From Pseudomonas sp. PDNC002 (GTDB taxonomy: Bacteria; Pseudomonadota; Gammaproteobacteria; Pseudomonadales; Pseudomonadaceae): 64,000 nt of DNA. The notes under the pieces were generated by a model. It saw only the letters and a program-made list of their open reading frames with translations, was not told where the DNA came from and searched no databases. Position 1 is the stretch's first letter. Each line of letters opens with the position of its first letter. Positions 43,091-52,371 of the stretch are shown here, one piece after another. The stretch covers positions 1,892,001 through 1,956,000 of the forward strand of contig NZ_CP070356.1 of assembly GCF_016919445.1 (NCBI RefSeq), in the 5' to 3' direction. The position numbers were made by a program, and so were the translations under genes.

Positions 43091-44980
43091 ATGCCGCAGC
43101 CGATACAGCTCAAGGACCACGAGAAGGACGCCCGCCTGGTCCGCGCCCGCGTCATTGTCGGCGGGGTGGCGATCTTCCTGCTCGCGCTGGTGCTGGTGGC
43201 GCGCATGTATCACCTGCAGGTGACGCAGTACGACTACCACTCGACGCTGTCGGAGAACAACCGCGTCCATGTGCAGCCGATTCCGCCCAACCGCGGGCTG
43301 ATCTTCGACCGCAATGGCGTGATCATCGCCGACAACCGCCCCAGCTTCAGCCTGACCATCACCCGCGAGCGCACTGAGAACCTGCAGGAAACGCTGAAGA
43401 ACCTGGTGGACATCCTCGGGCTGACCGAGGAAGACAAGGCCATCTTCGAGAAGCGCATGAAGCAGGGTCGCCGGCCGTTCGAGCCGGTACCGATCATGTT
43501 CGAGCTGTCCGAGGAGCAGATCGCCCGCATCGCGGTGAACCAGTACCGCCTGCCCGGCGTGGACGTCGCCGCGCAGTTCGTCCGGCATTATCCGCTGGGC
43601 GAGCACTTCGCCCATTCGGTCGGCTATGTCGGGCGGATCAACGAACCGGAACTGAAACGACTCGACCCGGTGGCCTATTCCGGCACCCACCACATCGGCA
43701 AGACCGGCGTGGAGAAGTTCTACGAAGACCAGCTGCACGGCACGGTGGGTTACGAGGAAGTCGAGACCAACGCCCGTGGCCGCGTACTGCGCGTGCTCAA
43801 GCGCACCGAGCCGATATCCGGCCGCGACATCGTGCTGAGCATCGACAGCAAGCTGCAAGCCGCCGCGGAAACGGCCCTGGCCGGCCGACGCGGCGCCATC
43901 GTGGCGATCCAGCCGTCCACCGGCGAAGTGCTGGCGATGGTCAGCCAGCCCGCCTACGACCCCAACCTGTTCGTCACCGGCATCAGCTTCAAGGACTACG
44001 CGACCCTGCGCGATTCCGAGGACCGCCCGCTGTACAACCGCGTGCTGCGCGGCCTCTATCCGCCCGGTTCGACGGTCAAGCCGGCGGTGGCCATTGCCGG
44101 TCTCGACGCCGGCGTGGTGACGCCCGCCAGCCGGGTGTTCGACCCGGGCTTCTACCAGTTGCCGAACTACGACCACAAATACCGCAACTGGAACCGCACC
44201 GGTGACGGCTGGGTGAATCTGGAAACCGCGATCATGCGGTCCAACGACACCTACTTCTACGACCTTGCCCACAAGCTGGGCATCGACCGCCTGCACGACT
44301 ACATGAGCAAGTTCGGCTTCGGCCAGCGCGTCGCCCTGGACATGTTCGGCGAAGCCGACGGCCTGATGCCGTCCCGCCAGTGGAAGCGCGCTTTGCGCCG
44401 GCAGGCCTGGTTCCCGGGGGAAACCCTGATCCTGGGTATCGGCCAGGGCTACATGCAGGCCACGCCGCTGCAACTGGCGCAGATGACCGCGCTGCTCGCC
44501 AACAAGGGCAAGTGGATTCGCCCGCACCTGGCCAAGACCATCGATGGCAAGCCGCCGGTGGACGAGGACCCGATGCCGGACATCGTGCTCAAGGACCCGA
44601 ACAACTGGAACCTGGTGGACTACGGCATGCAGCAGGTGGTCCACGGCGCCCGCGGCACCGCGCACAAGGTCGGTGCCACCGCGGTTTATCGCCTTGCCGG
44701 CAAGTCCGGTACCGCGCAGGTGGTGGCGATCAAGCAGGGCGAGAAGTACAACCGATCCAAGCTGCTCGAGCGCCATCGCGACCACGCCCTGTTCGTTGGC
44801 TTCGCCCCGGCTGACAACCCGCAGATCGCCGTGGCGGTGATGGTGGAGAACGGCGAGTCCGGCTCCGGCGTCGCCGCGCCCGTGCTCAAGGCCGTCACCG
44901 ACGCCTGGCTGCTCGACGAGAACGGCAAGCTGAAGCCCGAATACGCACCGCAGGCCACGGCGGAGGCGCCCAAACCATGA
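43091..44980 (+). CDS. mrdA: Penicillin-binding protein 2
   Basis: Elongasome transpeptidase of 629 residues, anchored by one helix (about residues 20-38). The PBP dimerisation domain includes PPNRGLIFDRNGVIIADN. The transpeptidase motifs are S327-T-V-K330 (PPGSTVKP), S384-N-D (IMRSNDTYFYD) and K538-S-G-T (AGKSGTAQVV). It works with RodA, encoded immediately downstream with a four-base overlap, and controls rod shape. ATG 43091. A long minus-strand open frame over the gene is only its shadow. Confidence 0.97.
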   Translation: MPQPIQLKDHEKDARLVRARVIVGGVAIFLLALVLVARMYHLQVTQYDYHSTLSENNRVHVQPIPPNRGLIFDRNGVIIADNRPSFSLTITRERTENLQETLKNLVDILGLTEEDKAIFEKRMKQGRRPFEPVPIMFELSEEQIARIAVNQYRLPGVDVAAQFVRHYPLGEHFAHSVGYVGRINEPELKRLDPVAYSGTHHIGKTGVEKFYEDQLHGTVGYEEVETNARGRVLRVLKRTEPISGRDIVLSIDSKLQAAAETALAGRRGAIVAIQPSTGEVLAMVSQPAYDPNLFVTGISFKDYATLRDSEDRPLYNRVLRGLYPPGSTVKPAVAIAGLDAGVVTPASRVFDPGFYQLPNYDHKYRNWNRTGDGWVNLETAIMRSNDTYFYDLAHKLGIDRLHDYMSKFGFGQRVALDMFGEADGLMPSRQWKRALRRQAWFPGETLILGIGQGYMQATPLQLAQMTALLANKGKWIRPHLAKTIDGKPPVDEDPMPDIVLKDPNNWNLVDYGMQQVVHGARGTAHKVGATAVYRLAGKSGTAQVVAIKQGEKYNRSKLLERHRDHALFVGFAPADNPQIAVAVMVENGESGSGVAAPVLKAVTDAWLLDENGKLKPEYAPQATAEAPKP

Positions 44981-46128
44981 CCATGAACAGTAATTTCGAC
45001 CGCACACTGTCCAACGAAGACGTGATGAAGCGGCGCTCCAGCCTGCTGCAGCGCCTGCATATCGACGGTCTGCTGCTTCTGTTGCTGGTGACCCTGGTCT
45101 CCGTCGGCCTGTTCGTCCTGTACTCCGCCAGCGGCAAGAGCTGGGACCTGCTGATCAAGCAGGCGTCGTCCTTCGGCCTGGGCCTGGGGGCGATGTTCGT
45201 GCTGGCGCAGATCGAGCCGCGTTTCCTGGCCCGCTGGGTGCCGTTGGGCTACCTGATCGGCGTGGCGCTGCTGGTGGTGGTGGACGTGATGGGTCACAAC
45301 GCCATGGGTGCGACCCGCTGGATCAACATCCCCGGGGTGATCCGCTTCCAGCCGGCGGAATTCATGAAGCTGCTGATGCCCATGACCATCGCCTGGTACC
45401 TCTCCAAGCGCGCCCTGCCGCCCGGGTTCAAGCACAGCCTGGTGGGCCTGGCGCTGATCGTCGTGCCCTTCGTGCTGATCCTCAAGCAGCCGGACCTGGG
45501 TACCGCCATGCTGGTGCTGGCCTCCGGTGCCTTCGTGCTGTTCGTCGGCGGCCTGCGTTGGCGCTGGATCGTCATGGCCGTGTCGGCGGCGGTGCCGGTA
45601 GCGGTGGGCATGTGGTACTTCGTGATGCACGACTACCAGAAGCAGCGCGTGCTGACCTTCCTCGATCCGGAGAGCGATCCGCTCGGCACCGGCTGGAACA
45701 TCATCCAGTCGAAAGCGGCCATCGGCTCGGGTGGCGTCTTCGGCAAGGGTTGGCTGCTCGGCACGCAGTCCCATCTGGATTTTTTGCCCGAAAGCCATAC
45801 GGACTTTATCATTGCCGTGCTCGGCGAAGAGTTCGGCCTGGTCGGGGTGTGCCTCCTGCTGGTGCTGTACCTGTTGGTGATCTACCGGGGGCTGGTGATC
45901 ACGACGCAGGCGCAGACGCTGTTCGGCAAGTTGCTCGCCGGCAGTATCACCATGACCTTCTTCGTGTATGTGTTCGTCAACATTGGTATGGTCAGCGGAT
46001 TGTTGCCAGTGGTGGGGGTACCGCTGCCCTTCATTAGTTATGGCGGAACTTCGCTGGTGACCCTGATGTCAGGTTTCGGCGTTTTGATGTCGATCCACAC
46101 CCACCGGAAGTGGATCGCCCAGGTTTGA
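44977..46128 (+). CDS. rodA: Rod-shape peptidoglycan glycosyltransferase RodA
   Basis: SEDS-family polymerase of 383 residues with about ten membrane segments. GATRWINIPGVIRFQPAEFMKLLMP, LKQPDLGTAMLVLASG, FLDPESDPLGTGWNIIQSKAAIGSGGVFGKGWLLGTQSHLDFLPESHTDFI and GVPLPFISYGGTSLVTLM are SEDS signatures, seen along the sequence. It polymerises glycan strands that PBP2 cross-links. ATG 44977 overlaps the mrdA stop; a second ATG two codons later is also possible. The stop overlaps the mltB start (TGATG). Confidence 0.97.
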   Translation: MTMNSNFDRTLSNEDVMKRRSSLLQRLHIDGLLLLLLVTLVSVGLFVLYSASGKSWDLLIKQASSFGLGLGAMFVLAQIEPRFLARWVPLGYLIGVALLVVVDVMGHNAMGATRWINIPGVIRFQPAEFMKLLMPMTIAWYLSKRALPPGFKHSLVGLALIVVPFVLILKQPDLGTAMLVLASGAFVLFVGGLRWRWIVMAVSAAVPVAVGMWYFVMHDYQKQRVLTFLDPESDPLGTGWNIIQSKAAIGSGGVFGKGWLLGTQSHLDFLPESHTDFIIAVLGEEFGLVGVCLLLVLYLLVIYRGLVITTQAQTLFGKLLAGSITMTFFVYVFVNIGMVSGLLPVVGVPLPFISYGGTSLVTLMSGFGVLMSIHTHRKWIAQV

Positions 46129-47159
46129 TGACAAGAGTGAAGAAAGGAATGCAAGTACTGCGCGCCTGGGCTGCCAGGGGGGTGCATTGGGTCGGAATCG
46201 CGGGGGCGATCGGCATGTCCGGCGCAACCCACGCGGGCGACTACGATGGTTCGCCCCAGGTCGCCGAGTTCGTCAGCGAGATGACCCGTGACTACGGCTT
46301 CGCCGGCGAACAGCTCATGGGCGTCTTCCACGACGTGGAGCGCAAGCAGTCCATCCTCGATGCCATCTCCCGCCCCGCCGAGCGGGTGAAGACCTGGAAG
46401 GAATACCGCCCGATCTTCGTCACCGACGCGCGTATCAACCGCGGCGTGGACTTCTGGAACCAGAACGCCGAGGCACTGGCCCGCGCCGAGAAGGAGTACG
46501 GCGTGCCGGCTCAGTACATCGTCTCGATCATTGGCGTCGAAACCTTCTTCGGTCGCAACACCGGCAACTTCAAGGTGATGGACGCACTGTCCACCCTGGG
46601 CTTCGACTACCCGCCGCGCGCCGACTTCTTCCGCAAGGAACTCAAGCAGTTCCTGCTGCTGGCCCGCGAACAGCAGGTCGACCCGCTCAGCCTGACCGGC
46701 TCCTACGCCGGCGCCATGGGCCTGCCGCAGTTCATGCCGAGCAGCTTCCGCGCCTACGCCGTGGATTTCGACGGCGACGGCCACATCAATATCTGGAGCG
46801 ACCCCACCGATGCCATCGGCAGCGTCGCCAACTACTTCAAGCAGCACGGCTGGCACACCGGCGAGCCGGTGGTGTCGCAGGCCGAGATCGGCACCTCGAC
46901 CGCCGAGGACGCGCTCACCCAGGGCCTGGACCCGCAAATGAACCTGGGCCAGCTACGCTCTCAGGGCTGGCGCACCCATGACGTGCTGCGCGACGACCTG
47001 ATGGTCTCCGCCATGCGCCTGGAGGGCGAGCAGGGCGCCGAATACTGGGTCGGCCTGCCGAACTTCTACGTGATCACCCGTTACAACCGCAGCGCCATGT
47101 ATGCCATGGCGGTCCATCAGCTGGCCGGCGAGATCGCCAAGGCACGAGGTGTCCATTGA
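46128..47159 (+). CDS. mltB: Membrane-bound/soluble lytic murein transglycosylase B (SltB1-like)
   Basis: Lytic transglycosylase of family 3, 343 residues. An N-terminal export signal is weak but present (VKKGMQVLRAWAARGVHWVGIAGAIGMSGATHA), and the catalytic glutamate lies in SIIGVETFFGRNTGNFKVMDALSTLGFDYP; then SLTGSYAGAMGLPQFMPSSFRAYAVDFDGDGHINIW. No lipobox cysteine is seen, so it resembles SltB1 of P. aeruginosa rather than E. coli MltB. ATG 46128 overlaps the rodA stop, and its stop overlaps rlpA. Confidence 0.93.
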   Translation: MTRVKKGMQVLRAWAARGVHWVGIAGAIGMSGATHAGDYDGSPQVAEFVSEMTRDYGFAGEQLMGVFHDVERKQSILDAISRPAERVKTWKEYRPIFVTDARINRGVDFWNQNAEALARAEKEYGVPAQYIVSIIGVETFFGRNTGNFKVMDALSTLGFDYPPRADFFRKELKQFLLLAREQQVDPLSLTGSYAGAMGLPQFMPSSFRAYAVDFDGDGHINIWSDPTDAIGSVANYFKQHGWHTGEPVVSQAEIGTSTAEDALTQGLDPQMNLGQLRSQGWRTHDVLRDDLMVSAMRLEGEQGAEYWVGLPNFYVITRYNRSAMYAMAVHQLAGEIAKARGVH

Positions 47160-48181
47160 ACAAGCGAATCGCAAGTCCCGGCCTCTGGTCGCTGGCCGCC
47201 TGCGTTGGCCTGAGCACTGTGTTCCTCGCCAGTTGTACCGGCAACCGCGCGCCGCAACCGCAGCCGCAGGTGAACAACGGCATTTCCGGCCCCTACGACT
47301 ACAGCCGCCCGCACCGCGACGGCGCGCCCTGGTGGGACGTGGACGTCTCGCGCATCCCGGACGCGGTGCCGATGCCGCATAACGGGCCGTTCAAGAACAA
47401 CCCCTATACCGTGCTGGGCAAGACCTACTACCCGCTCAACGATGCGCGCGCCTACAACGTGGTCGGCACCGCCTCCTGGTACGGCACCAAGTTCCACGGC
47501 CAGGCCACCGCCAACGGCGAGCAGTACGACCTGTACGGCATGACCGCCGCGCACAAGACCCTGCCGCTGCCCAGCTATGTGCGCGTCACCAACCTGGATA
47601 ACGGCAAGAGCGTCATCGTCCGCGTCAACGACCGCGGCCCGTTCTACTCAGACCGGGTGATCGACCTGTCCTTCGCCGCCGCCAAGAAGCTGGGCTACGC
47701 CGAAACCGGCACCGCACACGTCAAGGTCGAGGGTATCGACCCTGATCGCTGGTGGGCCGCCCAGGGCAAGCAACCGCCGATGATCATGGCGTTGCCGAAG
47801 ATGGCCTCGCAGCCGGCCGCCGCGCAACCGCAGGCGGTGGCGATGGCCCAGCCCATCGAGACCTACACGCCGCCGCCGGCACAACATGCTGCGCCTGTCG
47901 CGCCAGTCATGATCGACTCAAAAAAAAACGCTTCATTACCAGCCGATGGCCTGTATCTCCAGGTGGGTGCCTTCGCCAACCCGGACGCTGCGGAGCTGCT
48001 CAAGGAGAAGGTTGGCGGCCTGACGGGGGCGAAATCCTTTATCAGCTCGGTCGTCGTCAACCAGCAGACCCTGTACCGGGTACGCCTGGGGCCGATCAAC
48101 ACGCAGGATGAAGCAAGCCGGATGCAGGACAGCATCCGCGTGGCCAATCTTGGCCAACCCAAGCTCGTGCGCCTGGACTGA
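47156..48181 (+). CDS. rlpA: Septal-ring lytic transglycosylase RlpA
   Basis: Lipoprotein of 341 residues. The lipobox is LASC (about residues 23-26, VFLASCTG). The double-psi beta-barrel catalytic domain (about 100-195) contains GTASWYGTKFHGQATANGEQYDLYGMTAAHKTLPLPSYVRVTNLDNGKSVIVRVNDRGPF (visible in pieces). A proline/alanine/glutamine linker follows, and a C-terminal SPOR domain (about 265-341, GLYLQVGAFANPDAAELL) binds denuded glycans at the septum. The start codon is TTG 47156, overlapping the mltB stop (TTGA). Confidence 0.95.
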   Translation: MNKRIASPGLWSLAACVGLSTVFLASCTGNRAPQPQPQVNNGISGPYDYSRPHRDGAPWWDVDVSRIPDAVPMPHNGPFKNNPYTVLGKTYYPLNDARAYNVVGTASWYGTKFHGQATANGEQYDLYGMTAAHKTLPLPSYVRVTNLDNGKSVIVRVNDRGPFYSDRVIDLSFAAAKKLGYAETGTAHVKVEGIDPDRWWAAQGKQPPMIMALPKMASQPAAAQPQAVAMAQPIETYTPPPAQHAAPVAPVMIDSKKNASLPADGLYLQVGAFANPDAAELLKEKVGGLTGAKSFISSVVVNQQTLYRVRLGPINTQDEASRMQDSIRVANLGQPKLVRLD

Positions 48182-48280
48182 GATTCCACCGCACGCGCCG
48201 CAGCGGCACGCAGAGGCCGCCTCACGAATTCCCCCGCGGGGGGATGATTGTTTGACCATTAGTAAACCCCAGAGAGACGG

Positions 48281-49438
48281 ATGAACATCTTCAACTTCGC
48301 CAAACGCCTGTCATTGCTCGTGCTGCTCAGCGCCCCCGGGGCCAGCTGGGCGGCTGAAGTCGTTCCCGCCGCGCCGCAACTGGCGGCCAAGGCCTGGGTG
48401 CTGATGGACGGCGCCAGCGGCAACATCCTGGTCGAGAACGCCGGTGACGAGCGCCTGCCGCCTGCCAGCCTGACCAAACTGATGACTGCCTACATCGCCA
48501 CCAAGGAAATCGAAGGCGGCCGCATCGCCGAGACCGACCAGGTCACCGTCAGCGAGCACGCCTGGCGCACCGGTGGTTCGCGCATGTTCATCAAGGTCGG
48601 TTCCCAGGTATCGGTCAGCGACCTGCTGCACGGCATCATCATCCAGTCCGGCAACGACGCCTCCGTCGCCCTGGCCGAGCACATCGCCGGCAGCGAAGAC
48701 GCCTTCGCCGACATGATGAACACCACCGCGCAGAAGCTGGGCATGACCAACTCCCACTTCATGGACGCCACCGGCCTGCCCAACCCGGACCACTACTCGT
48801 CCGCCAAGGACATGGCCGTCCTGGCTCGCGCCATCATCTACGGCGAGCCGACCCACTACGCGATCTACGCGCAGAAAGAGTTCTTCTGGAACAACATCAA
48901 GCAGCCCAACCGCAACCTGCTGCTGTGGCGCGACAAGACCGTCGACGGCCTGAAGACCGGCCACACCGACGAAGCCGGCTACTGCCTGGTGGCCTCCGCC
49001 GTGCGCGACGGCCAGCGCATGATCGCCGTGGTGTTCGGCACCAACAGCGAACAGGCCCGCGCCGCCGAGACCCAGAAACTGCTGACCTACGGCTTCCGCT
49101 TCTTCGAATCGCAGACCTTCTACAAGAAGGGCGCCGAGCTGACCAAGGCCATGGTCTGGAAAGGCTCCGACCACGAAGTCAAAGCCGGCCTGTCCGAAGA
49201 CCTGACCATGACCGTGCCGCGCGGCCAGCTCAAGCAGCTGCAGGCCAACATGGTCGTCGAGCCCAATCTGATCGCCCCGATCCAGCAGGGCCAGGTTATC
49301 GGCAAAGTCGAAGTCAAGCTGGGTGACAAAGTCGTCCGCACCTCCGACCTGGTCGCCCTGAATGCCGTGGAAGAGGGTGGCTTCTTCCGTCGCATCTGGG
49401 ACAGCCTGCGCATGTTCTTCTACGGCCTGTTCAACTGA
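48281..49438 (+). CDS. dacC: D-alanyl-D-alanine carboxypeptidase (PBP5/6 family)
   Basis: Low-molecular-mass penicillin-binding protein of 385 residues that trims stem pentapeptides. A signal peptide ends near residue 24 (APGASWA). Active-site motifs are S63-L-T-K66 (PASLTKLMTAY), S123-G-N125 (IQSGNDASVALAEH) and K225-T-G227 (VDGLKTGHTDEAGYC). The C-terminus ends in an amphipathic anchor (RRIWDSLRMFFYGLFN). The 99-base gap to rlpA has a small CCCCCGCGGGGGG hairpin and TTGACC-type promoter bases. Confidence 0.96.
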   Translation: MNIFNFAKRLSLLVLLSAPGASWAAEVVPAAPQLAAKAWVLMDGASGNILVENAGDERLPPASLTKLMTAYIATKEIEGGRIAETDQVTVSEHAWRTGGSRMFIKVGSQVSVSDLLHGIIIQSGNDASVALAEHIAGSEDAFADMMNTTAQKLGMTNSHFMDATGLPNPDHYSSAKDMAVLARAIIYGEPTHYAIYAQKEFFWNNIKQPNRNLLLWRDKTVDGLKTGHTDEAGYCLVASAVRDGQRMIAVVFGTNSEQARAAETQKLLTYGFRFFESQTFYKKGAELTKAMVWKGSDHEVKAGLSEDLTMTVPRGQLKQLQANMVVEPNLIAPIQQGQVIGKVEVKLGDKVVRTSDLVALNAVEEGGFFRRIWDSLRMFFYGLFN

Positions 49439-49446
49439 CCGCCCGT

Positions 49447-49478
49447 CCCGGCCTTGTACTTTTGTATACAAGGCCGGG
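49447..49478 (+). terminator. Hairpin after dacC
   Basis: CCCGGCCTTGTA (49447-49458) pairs perfectly with TACAAGGCCGGG (49467-49478) around CTTTTGTA. No U-run follows (ATTGACCC), so it is either a weak terminator or an mRNA-stabilising hairpin between dacC and the ybeD-lipB-lipA unit. Confidence 0.5.
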
Positions 49479-49627
49479 ATTGACCCGCCCGCGCAGCCGC
49501 AAACTCGGGTAAAATGCCCCGCCTGCGACTGCCCGGTCCCCCCGTGGCCCTGCAGCCGTCGTCCGATCCACCCGGAGCGCCCCACCCGGCCGCTCATGCG
49601 GAGGCGGGCCACCCGCCCGCGATTGCC

Positions 49628-49927
49628 ATGACTGATACCCCCAATACCGTTGACGCCTCAGAGCAGCCCGCGCCGAAGATCGAGTTCCCCTGTGAACGCT
49701 ATCCGATCAAGGTCATCGGCGATGCCGGCGAAGGTTTCTCCGATCTGGTCGTCGAAGTCATCCAGCGCCACGCGCCGGACCTCGACATCACCACCCTGGT
49801 CTCCCGTGACAGCCGCAATGGTCGCTTCCTGTCCGTGCAGGTGCTGATCACCGCCACCGGCGTCGACCAACTGCAGAACATCCATAAAGACCTGCGCGCC
49901 ACCGGCCGCGTCCACATGGTGCTCTGA
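49628..49927 (+). CDS. ybeD: DUF493 / YbeD-family protein
   Basis: Small alpha/beta protein of 99 residues with an acidic, unstructured N-terminus ([17 protein letters not shown]) and the YbeD core: [36 protein letters not shown], then [40 protein letters not shown], in pieces. It resembles the ACT-like regulatory domain and is conserved beside lipB. ATG 49628 is chosen; the frame extends upstream without similarity. The stop overlaps lipB (TGATG). Confidence 0.94.
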   Translation: MTDTPNTVDASEQPAPKIEFPCERYPIKVIGDAGEGFSDLVVEVIQRHAPDLDITTLVSRDSRNGRFLSVQVLITATGVDQLQNIHKDLRATGRVHMVL

Positions 49928-50571
49928 TGGGCGACACGCTGGGCTTTCGTGAGCTGGGCATCCTGCCTTACGAGCCGACCTGGCACGCCATGCAGCGCTT
50001 CACTGCCGAGCGCGAACCCGTCACGCCCGATGAAGTCTGGTTGCTCGAACACGAGCGCGTGTTCACCCAGGGCCAGGCCGGCAAGGCCGAGCACGTGCTG
50101 TTCCCCGGTGACATTCCGGTCGTACAGGTCGATCGTGGCGGCCAGGTCACCTACCACGGCCCCGGCCAGCTGGTTGCCTACCTGCTGCTCGACGTGCGCC
50201 GCTCCGGCATCGGCGTGCGAGAGTTGGTTTCGCGCATCGAGCAGAGCCTCATCGGCCTCCTGGACAGCTATGGCGTCAAGGCTGTGTCCAAACCCGATGC
50301 GCCGGGCGTCTATGTGGACGGCGCGAAGATCGCATCCCTCGGCCTGCGCATCCGCAACGGCCGCTCCTTCCATGGCCTGGCCCTCAATGTGGACATGGAC
50401 CTGGAACCCTTTCGACGCATCAATCCCTGCGGTTACGCAGGCATGGCCATGACCCAGCTCAGCGAGCTGGCCGGCCCCATCGCATTGGCCGATGTGCGCG
50501 AGCGCCTGCGTGGCGAACTCGTCGAACGCCTTGGCTACGCTGCACAGAAGACCCTAACGGGCGGGATCTAA
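49927..50571 (+). CDS. lipB: Octanoyl-[ACP]-protein N-octanoyltransferase
   Basis: Transfers octanoyl from ACP to lipoyl domains. It has 214 residues. [20 protein letters not shown], the catalytic lysine K134 in [11 protein letters not shown], and the catalytic cysteine C168 in [16 protein letters not shown] are intact. ATG 49927 overlaps the ybeD stop, and lipA follows after five bases, making the classic ybeD-lipB-lipA order. Confidence 0.97.
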   Translation: MGDTLGFRELGILPYEPTWHAMQRFTAEREPVTPDEVWLLEHERVFTQGQAGKAEHVLFPGDIPVVQVDRGGQVTYHGPGQLVAYLLLDVRRSGIGVRELVSRIEQSLIGLLDSYGVKAVSKPDAPGVYVDGAKIASLGLRIRNGRSFHGLALNVDMDLEPFRRINPCGYAGMAMTQLSELAGPIALADVRERLRGELVERLGYAAQKTLTGGI

Positions 50572-50576
50572 CCGAG

Positions 50577-51572
50577 ATGAGCACTGTTGTGGAGAACGCA
50601 GGTCAGGCAGCCCCGGCCGCCAAGCCGGGCAAGGTGGAAGTCGGCGTCAAGCTGCGCGGCGCGGAGAAAGTCGCGCGCATTCCGGTGAAGATCATCCCCA
50701 CCGACGAGCTGCCGAAGAAGCCCGACTGGATTCGCGTGCGCATCCCCGTTTCCCCCGAGGTCGACCGCATCAAGCAACTGCTGCGCAAGCACAAGCTGCA
50801 CAGCGTCTGCGAGGAAGCCTCCTGCCCGAACCTGGGCGAGTGTTTCTCCGGCGGCACCGCCACCTTCATGATCATGGGCGACATCTGCACCCGTCGCTGC
50901 CCGTTCTGCGACGTCGGCCATGGCCGTCCGAAGCCGCTGGACGTCGACGAGCCGACCAACCTCGCCATCGCCATCGCCGACCTGCGCCTGAAGTATGTGG
51001 TGATCACCTCGGTGGACCGCGACGACCTGCGTGACGGCGGCGCCCAGCATTTCGCCGACTGCCTGCGCGAGATCCGCAAGCTGTCCCCTGGCGTGCAGCT
51101 GGAAACCCTGGTCCCGGACTACCGCGGCCGCATGGACATCGCCCTGGAAATCACCGCCAACGAGCCGCCGGACGTGTTCAACCACAACCTGGAAACCGTC
51201 CCGCGCCTGTACAAGTCGTCCCGTCCGGGTTCCGACTTCGAGTGGTCGCTCGACCTGCTGCAGAAGTTCAAGCAGATGGTTCCCCATGTGCCGACCAAGT
51301 CCGGCCTGATGCTCGGCCTGGGCGAGACCGACGACGAAGTCATCGAAGTCATGCACCGCATGCGCGAGCACGACATCGACATGCTGACCCTCGGCCAGTA
51401 CCTGCAGCCCTCGCGCAACCACCTGCCGGTGCAGCGTTTCGTCCACCCGGACACCTTCGCCTGGTTCGCCGAGGAAGGCGAGAAGATGGGCTTCAAGAAC
51501 GTCGCATCCGGCCCGCTGGTGCGCTCGTCCTACCACGCCGACCAGCAGGCGCACGGTACCAAGATCGGCTGA
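50577..51572 (+). CDS. lipA: Lipoyl synthase
   Basis: Radical-SAM enzyme of 331 residues that inserts two sulfurs into octanoyl groups. The auxiliary-cluster cysteines lie in [13 protein letters not shown] and the radical-SAM cluster in [15 protein letters not shown]; the terminal serine that ligates the auxiliary cluster is in [11 protein letters not shown]. An alanine-rich N-terminal tail precedes [13 protein letters not shown]. It is the last gene of the conserved block and is followed by a strong terminator. Confidence 0.98.
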   Translation: MSTVVENAGQAAPAAKPGKVEVGVKLRGAEKVARIPVKIIPTDELPKKPDWIRVRIPVSPEVDRIKQLLRKHKLHSVCEEASCPNLGECFSGGTATFMIMGDICTRRCPFCDVGHGRPKPLDVDEPTNLAIAIADLRLKYVVITSVDRDDLRDGGAQHFADCLREIRKLSPGVQLETLVPDYRGRMDIALEITANEPPDVFNHNLETVPRLYKSSRPGSDFEWSLDLLQKFKQMVPHVPTKSGLMLGLGETDDEVIEVMHRMREHDIDMLTLGQYLQPSRNHLPVQRFVHPDTFAWFAEEGEKMGFKNVASGPLVRSSYHADQQAHGTKIG

Positions 51573-51592
51573 TCGCATCTGAGCTGCATGAC

Positions 51593-51629
51593 AAAGGCCG
51601 CCTCCCTAGGGATGCGGCCTTTGTTTTTT
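51593..51629 (+). terminator. Intrinsic terminator after lipA
   Basis: AAAGGCCGC (51593-51601) and GCGGCCTTT (51614-51622) pair, followed by GTTTTTT. It closes the proA-lipA side of the core block; the sequence beyond it changes character. Confidence 0.9.
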
Positions 51630-52371
51630 GCGTTACCCGAATCAGGCTCTCGCAGTACCGAACAACCTCCCAATCTCTCATGCCCGGCCAAGAGCCACCC
51701 AGTCTCATGTGGTCGAAGGTTTTTATGGGGAAATCCTTACAGTTAGGAAGTGCGCGTCCTACAGCTGAGTGGCTTTTCAATTAGCAGAATTCGCCCCGTC
51801 GCTCGCGATCACCAGATCGGTAGCGCCAGTAGCCACGGGGAATGTGAGAAGTGGCATGTATTACGTTAGGTGGTTTTCCCCCAGCCATCTCAACACTGCT
51901 GAGAAAATCAAATGAAAAAATTGCTCGTCGCCGCTCTGAACTCTGCCGGAAACAGCTCAACGCGCAGAACCTTAGTGACACGCCGTGCGACCTGAAGAAA
52001 GAGATGAGCAGTCAGAGTTATCGCGTGATCAGGGGTAATCAGCTTGAGCTGTCAGCACCAATTTCATCGTCTTGGCCTATCGCTTTAACAGTGAGGATTA
52101 CCTCAATCTGAGCGGTCTCGCCTCAGTCGGGGCGGAGATATCTACCTGCGTGGCTGAAGTCCCAGGTGCAACTGATTGTGAACTTGGATCATGATTCTGG
52201 CTATAGCTTCCCTATCAGTTGTTAGTTGCATGAGAGCTCTTGTCATACTGCTTATTTCATTAAGGTGAATTCTCTCTTTCGATCCGTATTGGATAATTCG
52301 AAATTGGCCGGAATTTTAAGTGTCAATTGGGTTTTGGTTTTAATTGTGCGATTTGTATTTCAGGATGAGAT
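51630..52371. other. AT-richer stretch without a recognisable gene
   Basis: About 740 bases that look unlike the GC-rich core. Several short frames occur on both strands. One opens MKKLLVAALNSAG at 51912 like a signal peptide but stops after 27 codons. Another open stretch (52048-52194, no start codon) reads TNFIVLAYRFNSEDYLNL and ends in CVAEVPGATDCELGS, which could be the tail of a decayed protein. I cannot assign any of them. The last 100 bases are strongly AT-rich and probably hold the promoter of the adhesin gene. Confidence 0.5.

Noticed and set aside
42971..45007. Minus-strand open frame of 678 codons opposite mrdA
   Set aside because: Antisense to a fully motif-supported PBP2 gene, with repetitive Val/Gly/His/Arg composition and no recognisable domain.
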